Source: Actinomycetes bacterium
Lineage (GTDB): Bacteria > Actinomycetota > Acidimicrobiia > Acidimicrobiales > Bog-793
Length of the DNA stretch: 34,585 bases
Assembly: GCA_021797795.1 (NCBI GenBank)
Contig: JAJZZB010000021.1
Span: forward strand, 1-34,585
Reading direction: 5' to 3'
Shown here piece after piece: positions 6,012 through 14,037 of the stretch (positions within the stretch are counted from its first letter, which is position 1; every line of letters begins with the position of its first letter). Under the pieces are notes generated by a model. The model ran no database searches. It had not been told where the DNA came from and was given only the letters and a program-made list of their open reading frames with translations. The translations under genes and the position numbers were made by a program.

Positions 6012-7161
6012 GACCGGAGGCTACCTGGCCGAGGATGTACTCGGCCACGAGCGAGAGCCCATCCAGGTCGTGGACGTCGTCGCGCAGGTACGGGATCTCG
6101 ACGATCGCTCCCTCGACCCCGTCCTCGAGCTGGGCGAGGTAGCCACGTTCCTGGTCGGCCATCTGCTCGAGGTCCCGGAGGTTCTCCCGCAGCTGTGCGA
6201 GCAAACGGGTGGCCTCCGCCTCTCCCTCGGGGACCGGGCCCGCCTCGGTTGCGGGCCCCCCGACGATGCCCGGACCGAGCTCTCCGGCCGTGAAGTCCGG
6301 GTGTACCCGGTTCATGATGAGACCGGCGACCGGCCTGTTCGCCTCGGCGAGGCGTGCGGAGAAGTAGTGGGCCTCGCTGATCGAGTCCCGTCGCGGTGCG
6401 GCGACGAGGACGAAGGCCGTGCCGGGATCGGCCAGAAGTTGCTCGACCCGATTCGCACGATCGCGAAAGCCCTGCTCCATGCCCTCGAAGGCACGGAAGA
6501 AGGCGACCGAGTCCTCGACGATCTCGCCTCCGGCCACCCGGGAGATGGTCCGGAGCAGCGCCTGGGACGCCACCGAGAGCGCCTTGAGCGAGGCGCGGCC
6601 CGGCATGAGGAGGAGTCGGAAGACCCGGTTCTCGAGGAACCGGGTGAGCCGGCCCGGTGCGTCGAGGAAGTCGAGGGCGTTGCGAGTCGGCGGGGTGTCG
6701 ACCACGACGAGGTCGAAGTCGCCCGACTCGTGCAGCTCGTAGAGCTTCTCGGCGGCCATGTACTCCTGGGTCCCCGACAGCGCCGAGGTCAGGTTGCGGT
6801 ACAGCCGGTTCGACAGGATGCGCGCCGCCTGCTCGGGCGACTCCGAGTACCGCTCGACGAGCTCGTCGAAGGTCCCCTTGGCGTCCAGCATCAGAGCGAA
6901 GAGCTCTCCGGGCCAGTCCCCTTCGATCCTTCGCGGCGAGTTCTCGAGCTCGCCGATGCCGAGGGCGTCGGCGAGACGGCGGGCCGGGTCGATCGTGACG
7001 ACACAGCTCCGGCGGCCCTCCCTGGCGCCGGCGAGAGCGACGGCGGCAGAGGTGGTCGTCTTGCCCGCTCCCCCCGAGCCGGAGCAGATGATGATCGATC
7101 GCTCCCTCACGAGGCTGGGGAGCCCGGCTGGTCGCTGTGGCTCCGATGCCCGCCCGGTCAT
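6004..7161 (-). CDS. ArsA/GET3-like ATPase, second of a pair
   Basis: A 385-residue P-loop ATPase. The deviant Walker A is CSGSGGAGKTTTSA (~26-39), the switch-I-like region is VVTIDPARRLADALG, and the switch II / Walker B region is DLVVVDTPPTRNALDFLDAP. AGTQ-like and adenine-contact blocks follow (TSALSGTQEYMAAEKLYEL), and the C-terminus is helical and acidic. It closely resembles the mycobacterial ATPase Rv3680, which also sits beside a sister gene and whiB4. Family members couple ATP hydrolysis to a client or anion; arsenite transport is not implied, as no arsB or ArsA metal-site Cys cluster is visible. The start overlaps the stop of the sister gene (TGATG). The client is unknown. Confidence 0.85.
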   Translation of the reverse strand: MTGRASEPQRPAGLPSLVRERSIIICSGSGGAGKTTTSAAVALAGAREGRRSCVVTIDPARRLADALGIGELENSPRRIEGDWPGELFALMLDAKGTFDELVERYSESPEQAARILSNRLYRNLTSALSGTQEYMAAEKLYELHESGDFDLVVVDTPPTRNALDFLDAPGRLTRFLENRVFRLLLMPGRASLKALSVASQALLRTISRVAGGEIVEDSVAFFRAFEGMEQGFRDRANRVEQLLADPGTAFVLVAAPRRDSISEAHYFSARLAEANRPVAGLIMNRVHPDFTAGELGPGIVGGPATEAGPVPEGEAEATRLLAQLRENLRDLEQMADQERGYLAQLEDGVEGAIVEIPYLRDDVHDLDGLSLVAEYILGQVASGRA

Positions 7162-8156
7162 CAGCCGGCCTCCCGTTCGCGCGTCGTCTCGGGGAGTTCG
7201 TCGATCGCTCGACCGAGAGCCTCGGCGAGCGGGCCGACGTCCTCGGGCCCGATCTCCGCCTTGAAGACGTAGGGGAGCTTCAGCTCGGGCAGCGGGAGGC
7301 CCTCCACGAGCCGCTGGAGCTGCTCGTATTGCAGGAGCTGGCGGCCGCGGCGGAAGGCGGCCGCGCCCGAGAGCGCCGCCAGCTCGTCCGGACCGAGCTC
7401 GACCCCTGCCTTCCTCGCCACCTCCCCCACTTCCGCTCCGATCCCGTCGATCGGGTCGTAGCAGGCGTTCACCACGACAGGGGTGAGCAGGACGCCGACC
7501 TCGTCCTCGAACCGGTAGGCGGTCTCGATGAGCTCGTTCACCGGTGTCTCCTCCGGCAGGGTGACGAGCATCACCTGGCAGCGCTTCGGGTCGTGCAGCA
7601 TCTCGACGACGTCGGAGGCCTGAGAGCGCAGGGGACCGCCCCTCGCCGCGTCCATGAGGCCGCTCGCGCTGGTGAGGAACCGGACGGCATGCCCGGTGGC
7701 CGGTGCGTCGAGGACGACGAGGTCGGCCGCGCCGGCGCGCTCGATCTGCTTCACCTTCCCGAGCACGAGGATCTCACGGATGCCGGGGATTGCCGTCGCA
7801 ACGACGTCGAGCACGCCAGTCGAGACGAGGCGCTTCGCCACCCGCCTCAACCCATGGTCCATCAGGTACTCGAGGAGGGCGTCGTCGGGGGTGATCACGC
7901 GCGCCCGGATCGACCCCCGGCCCCGGTCGCCCTCCTCCGGGGCGGCGTAGAGCGTCTGCTCCTCATAGGAGAGGCCGCTCCCGGCTCCGAGGAGGGCAGG
8001 AAGGGCTCCGCCGCTGTCGAGCGCGACGACAAGGACGTCGAGGCCGACGTCGGCGGCCATGCGGGCGAGCGCGGCCGCCACCGTCGTCTTGCCGACTCCG
8101 CCCTTCCCAGCCACGACCAGGACCTTGCTCTGCCGGCAGAACGTCTCCCTGTCCAT
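7161..8156 (-). CDS. ArsA/GET3-like ATPase, first of a pair
   Basis: A 331-residue P-loop ATPase. Walker A is VAGKGGVGKTTVAAA (~16-30), and the switch II region is DLVVLDAPATGHAVRFL. Further blocks typical of the Rv3679 type are ALLEYLMDHGLRRVAKRLV and GIREILVLGKVKQIE. The protein lacks the YMAAEKLYEL block of its sister. Together the two halves would make a heterodimer equivalent to the double-domain ArsA. It heads a four-gene minus-strand operon (ATPase, ATPase, receiver, CBS/CorC) and diverges from whiB across 220 bp. Synteny with mycobacteria supports an ancient WhiB/ATPase pairing; redox or stress-linked control is inference. Confidence 0.85.
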   Translation of the reverse strand: MDRETFCRQSKVLVVAGKGGVGKTTVAAALARMAADVGLDVLVVALDSGGALPALLGAGSGLSYEEQTLYAAPEEGDRGRGSIRARVITPDDALLEYLMDHGLRRVAKRLVSTGVLDVVATAIPGIREILVLGKVKQIERAGAADLVVLDAPATGHAVRFLTSASGLMDAARGGPLRSQASDVVEMLHDPKRCQVMLVTLPEETPVNELIETAYRFEDEVGVLLTPVVVNACYDPIDGIGAEVGEVARKAGVELGPDELAALSGAAAFRRGRQLLQYEQLQRLVEGLPLPELKLPYVFKAEIGPEDVGPLAEALGRAIDELPETTREREAG

Positions 8157-8249
8157 TCCGAGGCGACACTACCGGCCCTCGTGCACCGCCCTCGTTTCTT
8201 CACCGACCCCTTGTGCCGCTCGAACACCAGCAGTATCGTCGCGGCAGCG

Positions 8250-8265
8250 CTCCTGCTAGCAGGAG
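8250..8265. promoter_or_regulatory. Perfect 16-bp palindrome between arsA-like operon and whiB
   Basis: CTCCTGCTAGCAGGAG is identical to its reverse complement, centred 101 nt from the ATPase start (8156) and about 120 nt from the whiB start (8377). Such a perfect dyad in a divergent promoter region is a good operator candidate for a dimeric regulator. A second dyad, GGTCCG-GCG-CGGACC, lies at 8302-8316, closer to whiB. The regulator is unknown. Confidence 0.5.
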
Positions 8266-8376
8266 TGACGAGCGCCGTCTGCCCGCGGGTGCGTCCGCAT
8301 TGGTCCGGCGCGGACCGAAGCGGGAGCGCCGACGGTCTCAGGCGGCTGAACACCAGGTGACCGAAGAGGAGGGGCA

Positions 8377-8670
8377 GTGGTCGCCAATCACCACGAGGAA
8401 GAGTGGCAGGTACGGGCTGCCTGCCGGGGGCCGCAGGCCATCGTCTTCTTCCCGCCGTCGTACGTCGAGCGCAAGGACGAGCGTGTCAGCCGGGAGCGGG
8501 AGGCGAAGGAGATCTGCGCCCTCTGCCCAGTCCGCGAGGACTGCCTCGCCTACGCGCTCCGGATCAGGGAACCACACGGCGTCTGGGGGGGCCTCAACGA
8601 GACCGAACGGCGCCAACTGCTCGAGCGCGGCGTCAGCTCCCGGGTGCGTCTGGCCCGTCGAGCACACTGA
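8377..8670 (+). CDS. WhiB-family iron-sulfur regulator (WhiB4-like by context)
   Basis: A 97-residue protein from a GTG preceded by GAGGAGG. The four cluster ligands are Cys16, Cys47, Cys50 and Cys56 (AACRGP, ICALCPVREDC). The GVWGGLNE turn follows (near 68-75), then a basic C-terminus (SRVRLARRAH) for DNA binding. WhiB proteins bind a [4Fe-4S] cluster sensitive to oxygen or NO and usually act with the primary sigma factor. Motif evidence gives the family only. The divergent arrangement with the ArsA-like pair matches mycobacterial whiB4 (Rv3681c) beside Rv3680-Rv3679, which suggests but does not prove WhiB4 orthology. Confidence 0.9.
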   Translation: MVANHHEEEWQVRAACRGPQAIVFFPPSYVERKDERVSREREAKEICALCPVREDCLAYALRIREPHGVWGGLNETERRQLLERGVSSRVRLARRAH

Positions 8671-8744
8671 ACAGCCGGCTCCGATCGCGCCATTGGGCTG
8701 CGGATAAACCGGTATCTCTCCGGCGCGTTGGGTACGTTTCCGTC

Positions 8745-9647
8745 GTGTTTCGACTCCCGTCGATCCTGGCCGTCTGGAGCCGCCTCAGCTCGGTGACCCC
8801 GCTCAGGACTGCCATGCGGGACGAGGTGTGCCGAATCGCACGCCGTTCCTACGGCTACGGCGTCGTGGAGGGCTGCGGCGAGACGGTGGTGCTCGTGCAC
8901 GGATGGGGCCTCTCACACCACTCCTACCGGGCGGCCGCCGAGGCCATCGCCGCCAAGGGCTTCCGGGTGGTCGTTCCGGATCTGCCCGGCTTCGGCATCA
9001 GCTCGGAGCTTCCGCTCTTCCCGGCCTCGCTCCCTGCCTACGCACAGGCGATGCGGCGCTTCCTCGAGGGGTGCGACGACGTCGCCGGTGAGCCCGTGCA
9101 CCTCGTCGGGCACTCCTTCGGGGGCGCCGTGGCGGCCCAGCTCGCCCACGACGCCCCGGAGCTCGTCCGGACGCTGACCCTCGTCTCCTCCGTCGCCGGG
9201 GTCACCTGGGAGCGGGGCGAGCAGGGAGAGCGCCTTCTCGCCGAGCGACCGCTCTGGGACTGGGGCCTCCACCTCGCCCGGGAGTTCCCCACGACCAAGC
9301 GCTTCCCCGTCGCCGCCATGGGGGTCCTCCGGGACCTCTCGCACAACCTCGTCTGGCACTTCCCCAACATGAGCGTCGTCGCCGCCATTATCTTGAGGAG
9401 CGACCTGCGCGAGGAGCTGGCCCGGGTGCGCGAGGGCGGCGTTCCTGCTGCGGTCATCTGGGCCGCCGACGACCGGGTCATCACCCGGGCCTGCTTCGAC
9501 GACCAGTGCGAGGCGCTCGGGATCGACGGGAGGGTCGTCCAGGGCGGCCACGGGTGGCCCCTCACCGAGCCCGACTCGTTCGCCGCCACCGTGGGTGACA
9601 TCATTCGTGGCGTGCAGACTCCGGCGGAGCGGGCGGAGGCAAGCTGA
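8745..9647 (+). CDS. Alpha/beta-fold hydrolase
   Basis: From the GTG at 8745 this gives 300 residues; an in-frame extension upstream would overlap whiB and looks non-coding. The alpha/beta-hydrolase signature is complete: VLVHGWG (oxyanion loop, ~50-56), VVPDLPGFG (~77-84), nucleophile Ser124 in VGHSFGG, an acid at Asp242/243 (WAADDRVI), and His269 (VQGGHGWPL). No signal peptide or membrane anchor is evident, so it is probably cytosolic. The substrate is unknown: the lid region (~150-215) with WDWGLHLAREFPTT does not match a family I can name. It runs directly into the NUDIX gene, with little or no gap. Confidence 0.8.
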   Translation: MFRLPSILAVWSRLSSVTPLRTAMRDEVCRIARRSYGYGVVEGCGETVVLVHGWGLSHHSYRAAAEAIAAKGFRVVVPDLPGFGISSELPLFPASLPAYAQAMRRFLEGCDDVAGEPVHLVGHSFGGAVAAQLAHDAPELVRTLTLVSSVAGVTWERGEQGERLLAERPLWDWGLHLAREFPTTKRFPVAAMGVLRDLSHNLVWHFPNMSVVAAIILRSDLREELARVREGGVPAAVIWAADDRVITRACFDDQCEALGIDGRVVQGGHGWPLTEPDSFAATVGDIIRGVQTPAERAEAS

Positions 9648-9682
9648 CGGACTCGATCGCCCCGCTCCCGGCGTCGACGATC

Positions 9683-10501
9683 ATGCTCGTCCGGGACACC
9701 CGGGTGGGCATGGAGGTCCTCATGCTGCGCCGCAACCTCGCCTCGAGCTGGCTCGGCGGCGTCCATCTCTTCCCCGGAGGGGCCGTCGACGAGGACGACG
9801 CCCTGGAGGCGATCGCCGAGCGGTCCCTCGCCCGCAGCGACAGGGAGGCGAGCCGGTTGCTCGGGCTCGAGGCCGGCGGCCTCGCCTACCACGTCGCCGC
9901 CATCCGGGAGTGCTTCGAGGAGGCCGGCGTCCTGCTCGCCTCCCGCCGCGACGGCGGCCTGATCGACTTCTCCGACCCGGCCACCGCCAAGCGGTTCCTC
10001 GAGCACCGGCGGGCCCTCAACGCCAGCGAGAAGAGCTTCACCGAGCTCTGTGGCGAGGAGGACCTCCGGCTCGACACCGGCGACGTCCACTACTTCAGCC
10101 ACTGGATCACCCCGGAGGGCTCCCCGCGGCGCTACGACACCCGGTTCTTCGTGGCCGCCATGCCCGAGGGCCAGAGCCCGTTGCAGGACGACATAGAGGT
10201 CATCGACTCGGTCTTCATCCGGCCGGAGGATGCGCTCGAGCGCCACCACGCCGGGGAGATCGACGTGCTCTTCCCAACCATGAAGAACCTGGAGGCGATC
10301 GCCCGCTTCGAGACGACCGGCGAGCTGATCGCGGCCTCGGATGCGAGCACGGTGCCGACCATCCTCCCGAAGGTCGTCGTGGCCGAGCATGCCGTCCGGT
10401 TCCTGCTCCCCGGCGACGAGGGCTACGAGACGACGATCGGCGTCGGCGAGAACGTCGCCTTCCCCGACCGCTCGCACGGTCCCGAGAAGGCCCCGGAGTG
10501 A
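9683..10501 (+). CDS. NUDIX hydrolase, NUDT19-like
   Basis: 272 residues from the first ATG. The sequence has EVLMLRRNLASSWLGG, HLFPGGAVDEDD and the Nudix core VAAIRECFEEAGVLL, whose REx2-EE-G part binds the metals. The RRN-x-FPGGAVD layout and the long spacing before the FEEAGVLL block recall NUDT19-type CoA pyrophosphatases, not MutT; the substrate is still inference. The ATG at 9683 probably cuts off the first strand: in the same frame, PLPASTIMLVRD starts before it, and the only upstream initiator-like codon is CTG at 9644, which overlaps the hydrolase stop. The 3' end overlaps the next start (GTGA), so the genes are coupled. Confidence 0.8.
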   Translation: MLVRDTRVGMEVLMLRRNLASSWLGGVHLFPGGAVDEDDALEAIAERSLARSDREASRLLGLEAGGLAYHVAAIRECFEEAGVLLASRRDGGLIDFSDPATAKRFLEHRRALNASEKSFTELCGEEDLRLDTGDVHYFSHWITPEGSPRRYDTRFFVAAMPEGQSPLQDDIEVIDSVFIRPEDALERHHAGEIDVLFPTMKNLEAIARFETTGELIAASDASTVPTILPKVVVAEHAVRFLLPGDEGYETTIGVGENVAFPDRSHGPEKAPE

Positions 10502-11364
10502 GCCTTTCGCAGCGCGCCTTCGAGGTGCCGGTCCCCGGCGAGCTCGTCGAGCTCGCGCCTCGGGTGCTACGCATCACCGCCCCCAACCCGTCGCTCATGA
10601 CGGGGCCGGGGACCAACACCTATCTCGTCGGGGAGCGCGACCTCCTCGCCATCGACCCCGGCCCGGCCGACGACGGTCACCTCGATGCCGTCGCGGCGGC
10701 CGCCGCCGGGCGCGGCCGGCTCCGGGCGGTCCTCGTGACCCACCACCACGCCGACCATGCCCCGGGAGCCCGCGGCCTGGCCGACAGGACCGGCGCCGAG
10801 GTGCTCGGCTACGAGGAGCGGGAGACCTACTCGCCGGACCGGCTCGTCCGGGAGGGCGATCTCGTCGAGCTCGGCGACGTGGCGCTCCGGGCGGTCCACA
10901 CGCCGGGGCACGCATCGGACCATCTCTGCTTCCTCACCGAGACGCCGGACCGGCTGCTCTTCTCCGGGGACCACGTGATGGGGGGATCCACGGTGGTCAT
11001 CGCACCGCCCGACGGCGACATGGCTTCGTATCTCGACTCCCTCGACCGCCTGCTCGGTGAGCGCCCTCCCGTCGAGAGGATCGTCCCCGGCCACGGCCCG
11101 CTCATGTCCGACGCCCGGGCCGTCCTGATCGGCTACCGGGCCCACCGGCTCGCACGGGAGGCCGCCGTGCTCGCCGCTTTGGCGCGGCGCAGGCGGGCGA
11201 GCGTCGAGGAGCTCGTCGCCGACGTCTACACCGACGTAGCCGAGGCACTCCACCCGGTCGCCCGCTACTCGGTCTGGGCCCACCTGCTCAAGTTCCGGGA
11301 CGAGGGCCTCGCGAGGAGCACCGCACCCGACCGCCTCGGGGCGACCTGGGAGGCAACCGGCTAG
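10498..11364 (+). CDS. Metallo-beta-lactamase-fold hydrolase, LACTB2-like
   Basis: 288 residues from a GTG overlapping the NUDIX stop by 4 bp. Zinc-ligand motifs are in order: THHHADHAPG (H82, H84, D86, H87), HTPGHASDH, FSGDHVMGG and VPGHGPL. The C-terminal ~60 residues (ALARRRRASVEELVADVYTD in part, then VARYSVWAHLLKFRDEGLA) form the winged-helix-like tail typical of LACTB2 and the mycobacterial Rv3677c group. LACTB2 is an endoribonuclease, so RNA or another phosphoester is a possible substrate. It is the third gene of a tight hydrolase-NUDIX-MBL operon. No signal peptide is present, so it is cytosolic and not an antibiotic-resistance beta-lactamase. Confidence 0.85.
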   Translation: MSLSQRAFEVPVPGELVELAPRVLRITAPNPSLMTGPGTNTYLVGERDLLAIDPGPADDGHLDAVAAAAAGRGRLRAVLVTHHHADHAPGARGLADRTGAEVLGYEERETYSPDRLVREGDLVELGDVALRAVHTPGHASDHLCFLTETPDRLLFSGDHVMGGSTVVIAPPDGDMASYLDSLDRLLGERPPVERIVPGHGPLMSDARAVLIGYRAHRLAREAAVLAALARRRRASVEELVADVYTDVAEALHPVARYSVWAHLLKFRDEGLARSTAPDRLGATWEATG

Positions 11365-11420
11365 CCGGCCGAGGCCGCCCGGCGGCCCGCCCGAACCGAG
11401 GGTCGTTCCGGCGCCTTCGA

Positions 11421-12260
11421 TCAGCCGGCCGGGTCAGGCTCCGAGGTGCCTGCCCAGTGCTCGCCCCAGAACCTGGGCTGCTGGCTGCCGTCGACGTCGC
11501 TCAGGCCGTGCTCGCTGGCGAGGGCGGGCGTGGTGGGCAACCGCACGGACTGGTCGGACGTGCGGGTCCCTGGCGGGGGTGGCGACGGCCCTTCCGGGGA
11601 ACTCGGCCGACTCGGTCCTGGAAATCTCCTCCTCGCTCAGCTGCAATCCGCTCGAAGGGCATGAAGCCCGGTGAGACGGCGACGCAGGCGACACGGTGCG
11701 GCCGGAGGTCGTCTGCCATCTCTCGGTCAGCTTGTTGGTGCCGTTCTTCACGACCTCGTAGAAGGCATGCGCGTGAGGGGATCGAGGTGAGGTCACGATC
11801 AGCCCGCGTCCGGCACCGACCATCATCGGGGCGGCGAGGACCGAGGCGTATGCCGTCGCCCGAAGGCCGCCGCCGAACATGAGATCCCAATGGCACCACT
11901 CGATCTCCCACAAGGAGAGGTCGCTCGAGGGCGAGAACTCGTACCCGCTCCATGCGTTGTCGACGATCAGGTCGGGCCTCCCTACTCGTGGCGGATCCGA
12001 TCGAAGACCCCCTCGACCTGCCGGTCGTCGGTGTGGTCGCAGCGGAGCGCGGCGCCGTTGCCACCGCGGGCGGAGATCTCGTCGACCGTCTGCTCGATGG
12101 TGCCCGGCCGTCAGAGGGTCGTCGGCCCGCCACGCACGCTGCGACCGGTGAGCTAGACCGTGGCGCCCCGCTCCCCGGCGACGAGAGCGATGCCCTTGCC
12201 CGCCCCCCGGCTCGCCCCGGTGACGAGCGCCACCCTGGCCTCGAGGGCACGGTCGGCCAT
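11421..12260 (-). pseudogene. Short-chain dehydrogenase/reductase, DHRS1-like, inactivated
   Basis: The minus-strand frame from the ATG at 12260 starts as a normal SDR (VALVTGASRGAGKGIAL, the Rossmann Gly motif) but meets TAG at codon 36 (12155-12153), TGA at codon 50, and another TAG after FDRIRHE. The product then continues in a second frame (DLIVDNAWSGYEF, AGRGLIVTSP, and the catalytic Tyr-x3-Lys in FYEVVKNGTNKL). A further shift leads to MADDLRPHRVACVAVSPGF. At least three stops and two frameshifts make it a clear dead gene. Similarity to DHRS1-type SDRs comes from the GKGIAL, CDHTDD and DNAWSGYEF blocks. Confidence 0.8.
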
Positions 12261-12337
12261 ACCCGCAACCTACCTCGGACCGGTCCGCCGACAGAGCCCC
12301 GCCGGGACCGCGAGGCGTTGTCGCCCGGGCGGCTCGG

Positions 12338-13492
12338 CTAACCGAGTGCCCGCTCGACGGCCTCGAGAAGGCGGGCTGTGCAACCGGACATCTCGACCGG
12401 AGGTGCCACCTCGGCGAGCAGCCGGGCGGCGATGGTGCGGAAGCGCTCGGCGAGCGGTCCGTCGCCGAGGGCGACCGGCTCTCCGGCGTCGCCGGCAGCT
12501 GCCGCGTCGGGGTGCAGCGGGATCTCGCCGATGAGCGGGACCCCGACGGCGGCCGCCAGGCGTGCGCCTCCGCCGCGACCGAACAGGGCGTACTCCTCTC
12601 CGTGGTCGCAGACGAACGGCGACATGTTCTCGATGACGCCGGCGACCCTGAGGTGACCCTTGCGGGCCATGTCCGCCGCTCGCCCGGCGACCTTGGCGGC
12701 GGCGAGGGGCGGCGTCGTGACGATGACGACCTCGGTCCGCGGCAGCATGCGGGCGAGACCCATCTGGATGTCGCCGGTGCCCGGCGGCAGGTCGACCAGG
12801 AGGTAGTCGAGCTCGCCCCAGGCGACGTCCTCGAGGAAGTGCTGCACCGCCCGGTTGAGGACGAGGCCCCGCCACATGATGGCCGTGTCCTCGTCGGCGA
12901 GGAAGCCCATCGAGATGACCTTGAGGGGGGCCGGCGCCCCCGGGAGCGGCCGCTCGACCGGCACCATCTTCTTTCCCCGGGCGGCGATCTCGCCGTCCAT
13001 GCCGAGCAGCCGCGGGACGGAGTGGCCCCAGACGTCGGCGTCGAGCAGGCCGACCCGGTAGCCCTCGAGGGCCAGGGCGGCGGCCAGGTTGACGGTGACC
13101 GACGACTTGCCGACGCCGCCCTTGCCCGAGGCGATGGCCAGTACCCTCGTCTGAGCCGGCAGGTCCGCCATGACCCCGCTGTGCTCCTGGGCGCGACGGC
13201 GGGCTCGGGACATGAGCTCGCTCCGCTCCTGTTGGGTCATGACGCCGGTCGTCACCTCGACCGCCGTCACACCGGGGACCGAGCGCACGCTCCGCTCGAC
13301 GTCCTGGCTCAGCTGGCTCCGCAGCGGGCAGCTCGCCACCGTCAGTGCGATCTCCGCGCGAACCGAGCCGTCGGGCGACGCCTCCACCCCCCGCACCATG
13401 CCGAGGCTCACGACGTCGTCGCCGAGCTCCGGGTCGACGACGCCCCGCAACGCTTCGAGGACCAGGTCGTTCAGCTCTTCGGGTCGGGCCAC
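12338..13492 (-). CDS. mrp: Mrp/NBP35-family P-loop iron-sulfur carrier
   Basis: A 384-residue protein from a GTG. The N-terminal MIP18/DUF59 domain (~5-85) has VVDPELGDDVVSLGMV and the Cys of VASCPLRSQL. The Mrp ATPase domain follows: Walker A with SGKGGVGKSSVTVNLAAAL (~120-138), VGLLDADVWGHSVPRLLG, and DYLLVDLPPGTGD. The family's CxxC for a bridging [4Fe-4S] cluster is reduced to one Cys here (ENMSPFVCDHGEEYALFG), so cluster binding may use other ligands; I believe some actinobacterial Mrp proteins also lack the pair. Its role is Fe-S cluster assembly or delivery. It diverges from the A-type carrier gene across 164 bp, a sensible functional pairing. Confidence 0.88.
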   Translation of the reverse strand: MARPEELNDLVLEALRGVVDPELGDDVVSLGMVRGVEASPDGSVRAEIALTVASCPLRSQLSQDVERSVRSVPGVTAVEVTTGVMTQQERSELMSRARRRAQEHSGVMADLPAQTRVLAIASGKGGVGKSSVTVNLAAALALEGYRVGLLDADVWGHSVPRLLGMDGEIAARGKKMVPVERPLPGAPAPLKVISMGFLADEDTAIMWRGLVLNRAVQHFLEDVAWGELDYLLVDLPPGTGDIQMGLARMLPRTEVVIVTTPPLAAAKVAGRAADMARKGHLRVAGVIENMSPFVCDHGEEYALFGRGGGARLAAAVGVPLIGEIPLHPDAAAAGDAGEPVALGDGPLAERFRTIAARLLAEVAPPVEMSGCTARLLEAVERALG

Positions 13493-13570
13493 GATGACCC
13501 AAGGCTACCGTCGCACCACTTCGGAGGCCCCCGAGCGGGCAGGCGCGCATGGCAGGCGGCGTCGACCGGG

Positions 13571-13608
13571 AATGTTGAGGGGGACAGGTCCGTTCAACAT
13601 TGACAGGT
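13571..13608. promoter_or_regulatory. Inverted repeat upstream of the A-type Fe-S carrier gene
   Basis: AATGTTGA (13571-13578) and TCAACATT (13594-13601) are perfect inverted arms separated by 15 nt. GACAGGT also occurs twice (13583-13589 and 13602-13608), and a TTGACA (13600-13605) overlaps the right arm. This lies between the divergent mrp and iscA-like genes, about 50-85 bp upstream of the latter. The layout suggests an operator overlapping a -35 element. The regulator is unknown. Confidence 0.45.
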
Positions 13609-13656
13609 ACCATGGAGCCGCGCCTCCGGGCGCGGGATTCGAGGAGGCAGCAGTCC

Positions 13657-14022
13657 GTGAGCATCGCAACCACGTCCGTCCAGATCGGCCATCGGCCGAG
13701 CCCGGTCACCCTGTCCGACGTCGCCACGGTCAAGGTCGGTGAGCTGCTGACCCAGGAGGGCAACCCCGAGCTGGCCCTGCGCGTGGCGGTACGCGCCGGC
13801 GGCTGCTCCGGATACAGCTACGAGATGTTCTTCGACTCCGAGATCGCCGACGACGACATCGTGCGCTCCTTCGGCGACGTGAAGGTCGTCGTGGACCCCG
13901 AGAGCGCCGAGCTGTTGAAGGGCTCGACCCTCGACTACAAGGACGGCCTCCAGGGCGCCGGCTTCCACATCTCGAACCCGAACGCCACCCGCACCTGCGG
14001 CTGCGGCTCGTCGTTCAGCTGA
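13657..14022 (+). CDS. A-type iron-sulfur carrier protein (IscA/ErpA family)
   Basis: The GTG at 13657 gives 121 residues and has GAGGAGG 9 nt upstream; an ATG further up would add 19 unlikely basic residues. The family Cys triad is complete: Cys50 (AGGCSGYSY) and the C-terminal pair Cys114 and Cys116 (TCGCGSSFS). The core strands (VTLSDVATVKV, LRVAVRAGG, KVVVDPESAELLKGSTLDY) match ErpA/SufA/IscA proteins that hand clusters to target enzymes. It diverges from mrp and is followed 15 bp later by ridA on the same strand. I leave the symbol open because IscA, SufA and ErpA cannot be separated here. Confidence 0.9.
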   Translation: MSIATTSVQIGHRPSPVTLSDVATVKVGELLTQEGNPELALRVAVRAGGCSGYSYEMFFDSEIADDDIVRSFGDVKVVVDPESAELLKGSTLDYKDGLQGAGFHISNPNATRTCGCGSSFS

Positions 14023-14037
14023 TCGACCCCTCCGACG

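Noticed and set aside
10498-11364. Antibiotic-resistance beta-lactamase
   Set aside because: The metallo-beta-lactamase fold is present, but the protein lacks a signal peptide and has the LACTB2-like C-terminal extension, so a housekeeping hydrolase is more likely.
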